A stretch of DNA of 17,202 bases from NCBI GenBank assembly GCA_937934165.1, contig CALGZX010000147.1, forward strand, positions 1 to 17,202, read 5' to 3'. Source of the DNA: an uncultured Collinsella sp. GTDB lineage: Bacteria; Actinomycetota; Coriobacteriia; Coriobacteriales; Coriobacteriaceae. Below, one piece after another: positions 1 through 6,314 of the stretch. Both the position numbers and the translations under genes were made by a program. The notes under the pieces were generated by a model, which had not been told where the DNA came from, made no database searches, and saw only the letters and a program-made list of their open reading frames with translations. Every line of letters begins with the position of its first letter. Positions within the stretch are counted from its first letter, which is position 1.

Positions 1-4
1 CAAA

Positions 5-27
5 GGAAAGCACTTAATGTGCTTTCC
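5..27. terminator. Stem-loop at left edge, probable end of an upstream gene
   Basis: A 9-bp perfect stem (GGAAAGCAC at 5-13, GTGCTTTCC at 19-27) closes a 5-nt loop. The following plus-strand bases (GTCTTG) are only weakly T-rich. It may be the terminator of a gene left of the window or a bidirectional one. From 28 to about 185 I see only a short GC-rich hairpin (66-84) and no gene I can recognise. Confidence 0.4.
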
Positions 28-191
28 GTCTTGCGCAGGACTGTAGAGCAGGAAAGTTCATATGCGCCGCCCGGCTCCCGCGGCTCTCAGGGGCATCTCT
101 CATGCAAAAACTGTCGTGGGGTAAAGTCCGAGGTCAGTGGCGTTTTATACCGAGAAATCCAAAAAAGTTGAAAATTCATTACAAATTTGCG

Positions 192-220
192 TTGACTTTA
201 GGTAACTAAAGTTTCATACT
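192..220 (+). promoter_or_regulatory. Probable sigma-A type promoter of the cstA leader
   Basis: TTGACT at 192-197 (5 of 6 matches to the -35 consensus) is followed after exactly 17 bp by CATACT at 215-220 (4 of 6 matches to the -10). The surroundings are AT-rich in an otherwise GC-rich window. The expected start point is near 227, which would give a transcribed leader of about 235 nt before cstA. No other convincing promoter lies between here and the cstA start. Confidence 0.6.
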
Positions 221-291
221 CCTTTTCAACCACTGGGGGATGTGAACACGCACGGATCGTTCGCATCATGATTGAAGAGGATTTCTTAGAC

Positions 292-336
292 ATGTTCACG
301 CATCAGCTAAACATTATCAGCGTAGTAATTATCTGA
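292..336 (+). CDS. Putative Ile/Val-rich leader peptide of the cstA attenuator
   Basis: A 14-codon ORF starts with ATG at 292, preceded by a good ribosome binding site (GAAGAGGA, 274-281), and ends with TGA at 334-336. It encodes MFTHQLNIISVVII. Six of the last seven residues are Ile or Val, the pattern of leader peptides in ilv-type attenuators. An in-frame ATG at 268 would lengthen it to 22 residues but has no clear ribosome binding site. The codons for Thr-His-Gln (298-306) and the stop codon region lie in the two arms of the same stem (299-306 with 333-340), so ribosome position would alter folding of the leader. This is inference from composition, spacing and context; no homologue search was possible. 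Confidence 0.5.
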   Translation: MFTHQLNIISVVII

Positions 337-384
337 TGCGGGTTAGCACATACAGCTAGCCCGTACGATAACGGGCGGCTGATG
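299..384 (+). promoter_or_regulatory. Alternative RNA hairpins in the cstA leader
   Basis: CGCATCAG (299-306) pairs perfectly with CTGATGCG (333-340), and the Ile/Val codons sit in its loop. The same left arm, CATCAGC (301-307), can instead pair with GCTGATG (378-384), and ATCAGC (316-321) can pair with 378-383. GGGTTAGC (340-347) pairs with GCTAGCCC (355-362, one G-U), which competes with GCCCGT (359-364) pairing with ACGGGC (371-376). Such mutually exclusive pairings just before a terminator are typical of attenuators or riboswitches. I do not recognise any named riboswitch class here. Confidence 0.5.
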
Positions 385-388
385 AAGA

Positions 389-426
389 TGAGGGCCGTCG
401 AGCGCAACCGACGGCCCTCATTTTTT
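389..426 (+). terminator. Intrinsic terminator inside the cstA leader (attenuator)
   Basis: A perfect 12-bp stem (TGAGGGCCGTCG at 389-400, CGACGGCCCTCA at 409-420) with an 8-nt loop is followed by T6 (421-426). It lies only 36 nt before the cstA start codon and downstream of the only good promoter, so cstA transcription must pass through it. No substantial gene upstream in the window needs it. This makes conditional termination more likely than simple end-of-gene termination. Confidence 0.75.
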
Positions 427-461
427 ATGTCTAGGAAGTTCTTTTTAGAGGAGGAAATGTA

Positions 462-2351
462 ATGAACGGAGTTTTGCTCATGGTTGTGGCCGCGGCGGTG
501 CTCGCCTGCGGCTATCTGGGCTACGGCCGCTGGCTGGCCAACAAGTGGGGCGTTGACAAAGAGGCCCTCACGCCGGCCAAGCGCATGAAGGACGGCAACA
601 GCTTCTCGCCCGTCTCCGCCTTCACCGCGTTCTCGCACCAGTTCAGCTCGATCTGCGGTGCTGGTCCTGTTACGGGTACGATCGTCGCCATGGCCTTTGG
701 CTGGCTGCCCGTCGTGCTCTGGGTCCTCGTCGGCGGCATCTTCTTTGGTGCAGTCCACGACTTTGGTGCTCTGTACGCTTCGATGAAGAACAACGGCAAG
801 TCGCTCGCTCAGCTCATCGAGAAGTACATCGGCAAGACCGGCCGTCGTCTGTTCCTGCTGTTCTGCTGGCTGTTCTGCATCATCGTCATCGCCGCCTTCA
901 CCGACATGGTCTGCAAGACGTTCATGTTTACCCCGGCCGTTGACGCTTCTGGCGCTGCTACCGGTGCCGTCGACTTCACCAAGTCCTATGCCGCCGGCTG
1001 CGCTGGTACCATCTCCATCCTGTTCACTTTCGTCGCTATCGCCTTTGGTTGGGCCCAGAAGAAGTTCAACCTCACCGGCGCTGCCGAGTTCGTCACCGGC
1101 GTGGTCCTCATGGTTCTCATGTTCGCCGTCGGTATGCAGTTCCCGGTCTACCTGGATAAGTTCCAGTGGTTCGCCGTCGTCATGGTCTACCTGGTCTTCG
1201 CTGGCGCTATGCCCATCCAGATGCTCAAGACCCCGCGTGACTACCTCACTTCCATCATGATGATCGTCATGATCGCCTGCGCTGTCCTCGGCATCGTCGT
1301 CCTGGGTGTTCACGGCCAGGCTACGATGACCGCTCCGGTCTTCACTGGCTTCTCTGGTGCCTCCGGCATGATGTTCCCGGTCCTGTTCGTCTCCGTCGCT
1401 TGCGGTGCTCTCTCCGGTTTCCACAGCCTCGTTTCTTCCGGTACTTCCTCTAAGCAGGTCGAGAAGGAGCAGGACGCCGTCAAGGTCGGTTACGGCGCTA
1501 TGGTCGTCGAGTCCTTCGTTGGCATCCTTGCCATCATCGTTGCCGGCATCATGTTCTCCGACATGAACACCGCCGGTACCGGCGCCCTTAACGCCGGCGT
1601 CGCTTCCACCCCGTTCCAGATTTTTGCCGCTGGCATCTCCCGCGGTATGCAGGCCTTCGGTGTTGACGGCACGCTCGCTACCGTCTTCATGACCATGAAC
1701 GTCTCCGCTCTGGCCCTGACCTCGCTCGACGCCGTCGCCCGCATCGCCCGCACCTCGTTCTCCGAGTTCTTTGCCCAGACCAACGACGCCCTGGCCATCG
1801 AGTCCAAGGCCGGCTACATGAAGGTCCTCGGCAACCCCTGGTTCGCCACGGTCGTCACCCTGCTTCCTGGTCTCGCCCTCGCTTTTGGTGGCTATGCCAA
1901 CATCTGGCCGCTCTTTGGCGCTTCCAACCAGCTGCTCGGCGGCATGACCATGATCACCCTCGCCGTGTTCTGCAAGTGCACCGGCCGCAAGGGTTGGATG
2001 CTCTACGTGCCCGTCGCCTTCCTGCTCTGCTGCACCTTCACCTCGCTGGTCCAGAGCGCCATGGGCTGCATGGCCGCCGTCCAGGCTTACGGCTTCTTCG
2101 GCACCATCCCGGCTACCGCCACCACGGCCGCCGTCTCCGTCGCCGCCACCAAGGGCCTGCAGCTTGTCTTCGCTGTCCTGCTGATGGTCCTGGGCCTCAT
2201 CGTCGCCGTCAACTGCCTCAAGGAGTTCTTCGGCAAGGAGGCTGGCTCCATGCCTGATGAGGAGCCCGAGTGGTCCGAGATGGGCAAGGCCGAGTACGGT
2301 CGCGCCGCTGCCGCCGAGGCTCCCGCTGACGCCGAGGCCGCCAAGGCCTAG
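462..2351 (+). CDS. cstA: Carbon starvation protein CstA family transporter (pyruvate/peptide uptake)
   Basis: This 629-residue integral membrane protein matches the CstA/BtsT family, proton-driven transporters linked to pyruvate and, in older work, peptide uptake. The N-terminus has a first membrane helix, then the family-typical region with SAFTAFSHQFSSICGAGPV (about residues 51-70) and a VHDFGALY stretch near 100. Many further hydrophobic segments follow to about residue 590, ending in a short acidic, Ala-rich cytoplasmic tail. The ATG at 462 has an excellent ribosome binding site (AGAGGAGG, 447-454). It is monocistronic, with its own terminator at 2391-2429. The structured leader with Ile/Val-rich peptide and terminator suggests attenuation control. 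Substrate choice between pyruvate and peptides cannot be decided from sequence. Confidence 0.93.
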   Translation: MNGVLLMVVAAAVLACGYLGYGRWLANKWGVDKEALTPAKRMKDGNSFSPVSAFTAFSHQFSSICGAGPVTGTIVAMAFGWLPVVLWVLVGGIFFGAVHDFGALYASMKNNGKSLAQLIEKYIGKTGRRLFLLFCWLFCIIVIAAFTDMVCKTFMFTPAVDASGAATGAVDFTKSYAAGCAGTISILFTFVAIAFGWAQKKFNLTGAAEFVTGVVLMVLMFAVGMQFPVYLDKFQWFAVVMVYLVFAGAMPIQMLKTPRDYLTSIMMIVMIACAVLGIVVLGVHGQATMTAPVFTGFSGASGMMFPVLFVSVACGALSGFHSLVSSGTSSKQVEKEQDAVKVGYGAMVVESFVGILAIIVAGIMFSDMNTAGTGALNAGVASTPFQIFAAGISRGMQAFGVDGTLATVFMTMNVSALALTSLDAVARIARTSFSEFFAQTNDALAIESKAGYMKVLGNPWFATVVTLLPGLALAFGGYANIWPLFGASNQLLGGMTMITLAVFCKCTGRKGWMLYVPVAFLLCCTFTSLVQSAMGCMAAVQAYGFFGTIPATATTAAVSVAATKGLQLVFAVLLMVLGLIVAVNCLKEFFGKEAGSMPDEEPEWSEMGKAEYGRAAAAEAPADAEAAKA

Positions 2352-2390
2352 TCGGTCGGACGGGTTGAATCTCCCATCCATTTGACTCGG

Positions 2391-2429
2391 AAAGACCGGG
2401 TCCGCGACTTCGCGGGCTCGGTCTTTTTT
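2391..2429 (+). terminator. Terminator of cstA
   Basis: AAAGACCG (2391-2398) and CGGTCTTT (2419-2426) form the base and CCGCG/CGCGG the top of a long imperfect stem. The stem is followed by a T-run ending at 2429. It sits 40 nt after the cstA stop. Confidence 0.9.
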
Positions 2430-2480
2430 CATGCAAAAGTGGGTGACGCTCGAGTGTGCTCGAGTGTTCTCGCAGATGTT

Positions 2481-2515
2481 TTGCATGGATAAGGGCGCGC
2501 GTTGTACCATATAAA
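2481..2515 (+). promoter_or_regulatory. Possible promoter of the JetD-like gene
   Basis: TTGCAT (2481-2486) lies 18 bp before TACCAT (2505-2510), and TATAAA (2510-2515) overlaps it. A start point near 2517-2522 would leave the upstream ATG at 2521 without a leader and supports the GTG start at 2545. A short direct repeat (CTCGAGTGT twice, about 2449-2468) lies just upstream and has no known meaning. Confidence 0.35.
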
Positions 2516-2544
2516 CGTATATGTGTGCATATGAAAGGGGCCCC

Positions 2545-4725
2545 GTGGCCAAGACGGTATATTCCGATAACCAACAAAATGTCGATGCTCTGGCTGAGCG
2601 CCTGAGCAGCCAGACGTCGCTTTCTGCTGAGCGTGCCAAGCTGGTTGCCTACGACCTGCTTTGCCGCAAGGCACTCAAGATTAAGTCGAGCGCGCTGGCG
2701 CAGATTTTCCGCTCCGTCGATAAGGAATGTGACACCAAGGCGATGCGCGATGAGCTTATCGCGGCAAATATCGTGACCAAGATCGAGGGTAGCGGCATTA
2801 ACGGGCGCCCGGCGTTCTATACCATCAATGCCGAGATTAACGATGCCCAGGAGCGGCCCGTCGAGGTTGCCGAAGAGGCCGTCGAGGACGTTGTCGAGGC
2901 GCCCGCTTCGGTGGAAACGGCTCCGCGCGAGCATGTCGATACCGACGAGCTGCTTGACGAGAGCGTCGTTCGCGCCTTTACGGCCAAGGCCGGCCGCGGC
3001 GGTTTTGGCGGGAGTGGCAAGCGCGATGCGCAGCGCCGCGCCCAGCAGGAGCGCTTCCGTCGCGCCGTTGCTCGAAAGGGTGAGACGGATGCTGAGGCTG
3101 TTGAGACCGAGGTTGCTGCCGAGTCGCAGAAGCCCACGAAGGAGCAAAAGCCCGTGGAGGCCCAAGAGCCCAAGCGTCGTCGCGGTGCTCACTTTAAGAC
3201 TGCACAGCAGGATGCCGCGCGTGAGGTTGAAGAGTCTTCTGAGGTTGCAGACGATGTTGAGGAGTCTGCCAAGAAGGCTCCGGGTTCATGTCGTCCCGGA
3301 CGTGGTTTTGCGGGGCGCGCGTATCCCGTAAGGCGTCAGGAGAAGAGCGAGCCGGCTTCGACCACTCAGGACGAGAAGGACGAGAAGGCCGTTGAGCCGG
3401 CGGCTCGCGAGCAGAAGCCTGTTGAGCCGCAGCTTGAGGTTGATGCCGAGGCCAAGGGCCAGCAGCCTACTGATGAGCAGGCGGAGCAGGGCGCGTCGAG
3501 CAAGCCTCGCCGCCGTCGCCATCGTGGGGGCCGCAGTTCCCATGCCGAGACTGCAGCCGAGAAGACCACGCCGCAGGACGAGGATGCGAAGGTCGAGGTT
3601 TCTTCGGGGCAGCCTAAGCGCCAGCCGGCGAAGGAGAGCAAGTCCGATCGTCCGCAGAAGCAGGCGTCTATGCCGAAGCGCGAGCGCAATTCCCAAGGCG
3701 ATTCTAAGCGCAAGTCTCAGAAGAAGCCGGAGTCTGCCGCAGTAGATACTGCTGCCCAGCAGCCCGAGTCGGCCGCCCACGGCGAGGTCTCGGCGTTTGC
3801 CCTTGCCCGCGTTTTAGGCAGGCAGCTGCTCAAAGTTGTCCCTACGCCTACGGCCCTCTCTAAGATCAAGGAGCAGCAGACACAGATCGTAAAGGTTGAG
3901 GGCAAGGACGGCAAAAAGGCTTCGCAGCGCACTCAGCACAACGAGATGTCCAACCGCAAGATTGCCGAGGAAATCGCAATCATCCAGGCTTGGATCGAGC
4001 AGAACCGAGGTGCCGATACGCCGGTTGCCTCGCGCCGCCAGCGTGCCTACCAGATCTTTAACGACGAGAAGGCTTTTGACGGCAAGCACGGTGAGCGCCT
4101 GATCAGGCGTATGACCGAAAAGGGCATCAGCATGCAGGCGATCAAGGTCGCCCCCAATCGCCCCGTGCACTTTACGGGCTTCTTTACGCTGGGAGCCGAC
4201 AAGCCGTTCATTATGGTCGAGAACCTGGATACCTATGACGAGATCGTCAAGCTCCTGCGCGGACGCAAACATGCCAAGCTCTTTGGCATCAAAGTGGGCG
4301 GCGTGATTTTTGGCGGCGGCTGCAAAGCGAGCGTCTCGCACGCACTGGATGATTATCTGGCCGAGATTGGCTATCGCTTTAACTACGTCTACTACGTGGG
4401 CGATATCGATCGCGAGGGCGCGCGCATCGTCGAGCAGGCTCGCAATGCCAATGTGGTTGAGATTCGCCTGCATGCCGGCATGTACCGCGCCATGCTCGCC
4501 GAGCATAAGCGTCGCGTGAAGGCCGGCGGCGAGTGCGAGCCCGCGGCTGCCAACCAGGGCGTGCCGCAGAACCTGGCGGCGACGATCAAGGATCTGCCCA
4601 TGGTTACGCGCGTGCAGTTCCGCAACGTGCTGCGCGAGGGCGGGCGCATTCCGCAGGAGATTCTGATGACCGCAGACTATCGGGATGGCGACTCGGGAAG
4701 CTTCGACCGCATGCTGAACAATTAG
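2545..4725 (+). CDS. Orphan JetD-like Toprim protein with winged-helix N-terminus and long disordered linker
   Basis: The 726-residue product has three parts. Residues 1-95 are predicted helical and winged-helix-like, ending in NGRPAFYTINAEI. Residues about 100-390 are low-complexity, rich in Lys, Glu, Arg, Ala and Pro, with Arg/Gly patches such as KPRRRRHRGGRSSHAE. From about 410 a folded region follows. SRRQRAYQIFNDEKAFDG (496-513) resembles the DUF3322 part of JetD. MVENLDTY (Glu559) and YYVGDIDREG (Asp620, Asp622) resemble the DUF2220 Toprim domain, with the metal-binding Glu and DxD. JetD is the nuclease subunit of Wadjet, but no jetA, jetB or jetC is adjacent. GTG at 2545 is preferred because AAAGGGG (2534-2540) precedes it; the alternative ATG at 2521 adds eight residues. 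The cellular role is unknown. The fold assignment is by motif recognition and is reasonably but not fully secure. Confidence 0.75.
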   Translation: MAKTVYSDNQQNVDALAERLSSQTSLSAERAKLVAYDLLCRKALKIKSSALAQIFRSVDKECDTKAMRDELIAANIVTKIEGSGINGRPAFYTINAEINDAQERPVEVAEEAVEDVVEAPASVETAPREHVDTDELLDESVVRAFTAKAGRGGFGGSGKRDAQRRAQQERFRRAVARKGETDAEAVETEVAAESQKPTKEQKPVEAQEPKRRRGAHFKTAQQDAAREVEESSEVADDVEESAKKAPGSCRPGRGFAGRAYPVRRQEKSEPASTTQDEKDEKAVEPAAREQKPVEPQLEVDAEAKGQQPTDEQAEQGASSKPRRRRHRGGRSSHAETAAEKTTPQDEDAKVEVSSGQPKRQPAKESKSDRPQKQASMPKRERNSQGDSKRKSQKKPESAAVDTAAQQPESAAHGEVSAFALARVLGRQLLKVVPTPTALSKIKEQQTQIVKVEGKDGKKASQRTQHNEMSNRKIAEEIAIIQAWIEQNRGADTPVASRRQRAYQIFNDEKAFDGKHGERLIRRMTEKGISMQAIKVAPNRPVHFTGFFTLGADKPFIMVENLDTYDEIVKLLRGRKHAKLFGIKVGGVIFGGGCKASVSHALDDYLAEIGYRFNYVYYVGDIDREGARIVEQARNANVVEIRLHAGMYRAMLAEHKRRVKAGGECEPAAANQGVPQNLAATIKDLPMVTRVQFRNVLREGGRIPQEILMTADYRDGDSGSFDRMLNN

Positions 4726-4727
4726 CT

Positions 4728-4756
4728 CCGCCGTTCTACCGAACGGCGGTCTTCTT
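4728..4756 (+). terminator. Terminator of the JetD-like gene
   Basis: A perfect 9-bp stem (CCGCCGTTC 4728-4736, GAACGGCGG 4741-4749) with a TACC loop begins 2 nt after the stop codon and is followed by TCTTCTT. Confidence 0.85.
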
Positions 4757-4877
4757 GACGCTGCGAGGGGCCCTGGCACGGCAATCTGACGTTCAACTTC
4801 GGCGGCGCGACCAGAAGGTCAGCGCCGCCTTGTTTCACGTCACCTTGCCATACCAGGGCCCCTCTCGCTGTCACGTC
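4757..4877. repeat. 120-bp imperfect palindrome (long hairpin), possible MITE-like unit or structured RNA
   Basis: GAGGGGCCCTGG (4765-4776) pairs perfectly with CCAGGGCCCCTC (4853-4864). Inward, GGCAA/TTGCC, TGACGT/ACGTCA (4787-4792, 4837-4842) and GGCGGCGC/GCGCCGCC (4801-4808, 4822-4829) continue in register. The apex is GACC-AGAA-GGTC (4809-4820). GACG/CGTC (4757-4760, 4874-4877) may extend the base. Two C-A mismatches near 4777-4779 would be G-U pairs in RNA from the minus strand. No ORF or known RNA family signature was found in it. Confidence 0.6.
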
Positions 4878-5072
4878 CAAAACATCGAGGTTAAGTGGCC
4901 TCCTGTTCGTGCGGAACTCGCGATAAACCTAAGCCGGTGTCCCCGCTCTCCCGGGGCATGTGGTTACCTGGTTGTTGCATGCGGCTCGCTTTTCGGAACG
5001 GGGCTGATATTTTCTTGATGTTAGGCGCTCTTGGTCCTAATGGGCTTGGGGCGCCTTCGCGTTTCCTCAGCT

Positions 5073-5105
5073 CCGCACCCTTGCGGGTTCGAATCCCTCC
5101 GCTTG
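5073..5105 (+). other. tRNA T-arm-like fragment
   Basis: GGGTTCGAATCCC (5085-5097) is the canonical T-loop sequence with three stem pairs. It is followed by TCCGCTTGCCCACA, which looks like a degraded acceptor end without a proper CCA. CCGCA-CCCT-TGCGG (5073-5086) could be a class II variable arm but overlaps the T-stem. I could not find a matching 5' acceptor strand (GCAAGCG) or an anticodon arm upstream. From 4879 to 5072 I see only a possible GC-rich hairpin (about 5023-5055). It may be a tRNA remnant or integration scar. Confidence 0.3.
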
Positions 5106-5113
5106 CCCACAAG

Positions 5114-5157
5114 AAAGCGCCCTGGGCCGTTATGGGCTCAGGGCGCTCAATTTTAAT
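5114..5157. terminator. Bidirectional terminator-like hairpin before tRNA-Gln
   Basis: AGCGCCCTG (about 5115-5123) pairs with CAGGGCGCT (about 5139-5147). The stem extends inward through GGCC/GGGC to about 13 bp. On the plus strand CAATTTTAA follows; on the minus strand TTTCTTG follows. It lies 3' of tRNA-Gln on the minus strand and 3' of the T-arm fragment on the plus strand, so it can serve both. Confidence 0.6.
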
Positions 5158-5231
5158 GGCTGGGACGGAGGGATTCGAACCCCCAACAGCCGGCACCAAA
5201 AACCGGAGTTCTACCGTTGAACTACGTCCCA
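5157..5231 (-). tRNA. tRNA-Gln (anticodon UUG)
   Basis: The reverse complement folds as a complete tRNA. The acceptor stem is TGGGACG pairing with CGTCCCA, followed by G and an encoded CCA. There is a D-arm with TAGTTCAACGGTAGA and an anticodon stem CCGGT/GCCGG with loop TTTTGGT, so the anticodon is TTG and the tRNA reads CAA. The T-arm carries GGTTCGAATCC. It lies 38 nt after the stop codon of the peptidoglycan-binding gene on the same strand, so it may be cotranscribed with it and processed. A bidirectional hairpin follows. Confidence 0.95.
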
Positions 5232-5269
5232 ATGTGTGGTGTTGCCCAAAAGCAACTCGTTTAGTTTAC

Positions 5270-6175
5270 CTAATCTGCGAGGGCATCGCAAACGCCATCG
5301 AGAAGGCGTACGGCGAGTGTCTGCGCGTCGCTGGCCGTGAAGGTACCGTTGTAGCGCGTCATGCCCGTGAGCTCAATGCGAATGCGAGCCGGCTTCTGCT
5401 GTGCGGCGACATTGGCGGTACGGATGCGCTGGGCCAGGTTGTGGCACTCGGCGAGGGCGATCGTGGCGCGCGGGGCGGCGTCTGCAGGCAACTCGTCGCT
5501 TGCGATCTCGAGCACCAGGTCGACATCGGTCGGAACCTCGGAATCGCAAAGCATCATGCCGCTGCTGTCGGTCGTCGCCGTGGCGATGTTCCACATGCGC
5601 GATGCTACGCTGCGCGCGATAGGGTCCTCGCCGATGACGGCAATCTGGAAACGCTCGAGCACGTTGGCGGCGCGCGCAAAACCGATGCGAGACTCGGCTT
5701 CGGTGACCGAGGGCTTGCCCTCCCACACATGGTGCAGGCGGTTGATGTAGGCGTAGGTGTCCTGGAAGGCCATGCCGTCGGCAAACAGGCCGACATTTTC
5801 CTGGAACTGCTGCAGGGCGGCCTCGGTATGCGGACCAAAGTATCCGTCGTCTTCGCCACATGCAAAGCCCAAAACGTTGAGAGCGCGCTGCAAGGCCTTT
5901 ACGTCGGCGCCGTGAAAATTGGGCATGCGAAGATAGAGCGTGCGGTCGCCCAGCTTGTACGAAGCGTCTACAAGGGCGCTCCAACAGGGGATATCGACGG
6001 CGTAACCGGCTGCAAGGCCGCTATCGAGCCTAAACGTGCCAACGGCCTGCTCGGTGGTGGTGCCAAAGCGCTTGTCGGCGACCTCGTCGGCATCGATGGT
6101 GTAACCGAGCTGCAGAAGACGGGACTGAACATCCTCGACGGCTGCTCCCTGCATGCCCGTGATAATAGGTTCCAT
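5270..6175 (-). CDS. CwlM-like protein: two peptidoglycan-binding domains plus degenerate amidase-like C-terminus
   Basis: The 301-residue protein has two PG_binding_1-type repeats: residues 7-54 (VQSRLLQLGY...RFGTTTEQAVGTFR) and 88-134 (VKALQRALNVLGF...GYFGPHTEAALQQFQ). It has no signal peptide or membrane segment. The C-terminal part (about 160-301) resembles the end of an Amidase_3 domain: DVDLVLEIASDE aligns by eye with the family's dlfiSIHAN motif but lacks the His, and RIELTGMTRYNGTFTASDAQ resembles the vElGFltN region. Mycobacterial CwlM has this architecture, lacks a signal peptide and regulates MurA from the cytoplasm. A similar regulatory role here is inference. The ATG at 6175 has GAAAGGGG 8 nt upstream. 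tRNA-Gln follows closely, and the polyprenyl synthase gene lies 139 bp upstream on the same strand. Confidence 0.75.
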   Translation of the reverse strand: MEPIITGMQGAAVEDVQSRLLQLGYTIDADEVADKRFGTTTEQAVGTFRLDSGLAAGYAVDIPCWSALVDASYKLGDRTLYLRMPNFHGADVKALQRALNVLGFACGEDDGYFGPHTEAALQQFQENVGLFADGMAFQDTYAYINRLHHVWEGKPSVTEAESRIGFARAANVLERFQIAVIGEDPIARSVASRMWNIATATTDSSGMMLCDSEVPTDVDLVLEIASDELPADAAPRATIALAECHNLAQRIRTANVAAQQKPARIRIELTGMTRYNGTFTASDAQTLAVRLLDGVCDALAD

Positions 6176-6314
6176 GAACGAACCCCTTTCGGCGTACCAT
6201 TCGTACTATTTTGAGCGCGTGTCGGATAGACAACGCGAGACAATGCATAAACATGCACTCAACAGTGTAGCAACTTGTACCCAAACGCGCTGCCCACAGG
6301 TTTTATGACCCTCG

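Noticed and set aside
227..426. Known riboswitch (c-di-GMP, cobalamin, glycine and others)
   Set aside because: None of the conserved core sequences that I know could be placed. The leader-peptide model explains the region better.
2521..2544. ATG start at 2521 for the JetD-like gene
   Set aside because: It would sit on or beside the predicted transcription start with no ribosome binding site. GTG 2545 has AAAGGGG upstream.
303..2639. 778-codon open frame on the minus strand opposite cstA
   Set aside because: It mirrors the real cstA frame, is extremely rich in Gly, Asp, Glu and His in a non-protein-like pattern, and runs over the leader and terminators. It is a shadow of GC-rich codons.
2545..4725. 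Complete Wadjet defence system
   Set aside because: Only a JetD-like protein is present; no JetA, JetB or SMC-like JetC gene lies within reach.
4757..4877. SRP (4.5S) or 6S RNA
   Set aside because: The hairpin lacks the conserved SRP apical loop and internal loop sequences and the large central bubble of 6S RNA.
4895..6214. 439-codon plus-strand frame covering the tRNA-Gln and CwlM-like region
   Set aside because: It reads antisense through tRNA-Gln and the CwlM-like gene and shows no domain.
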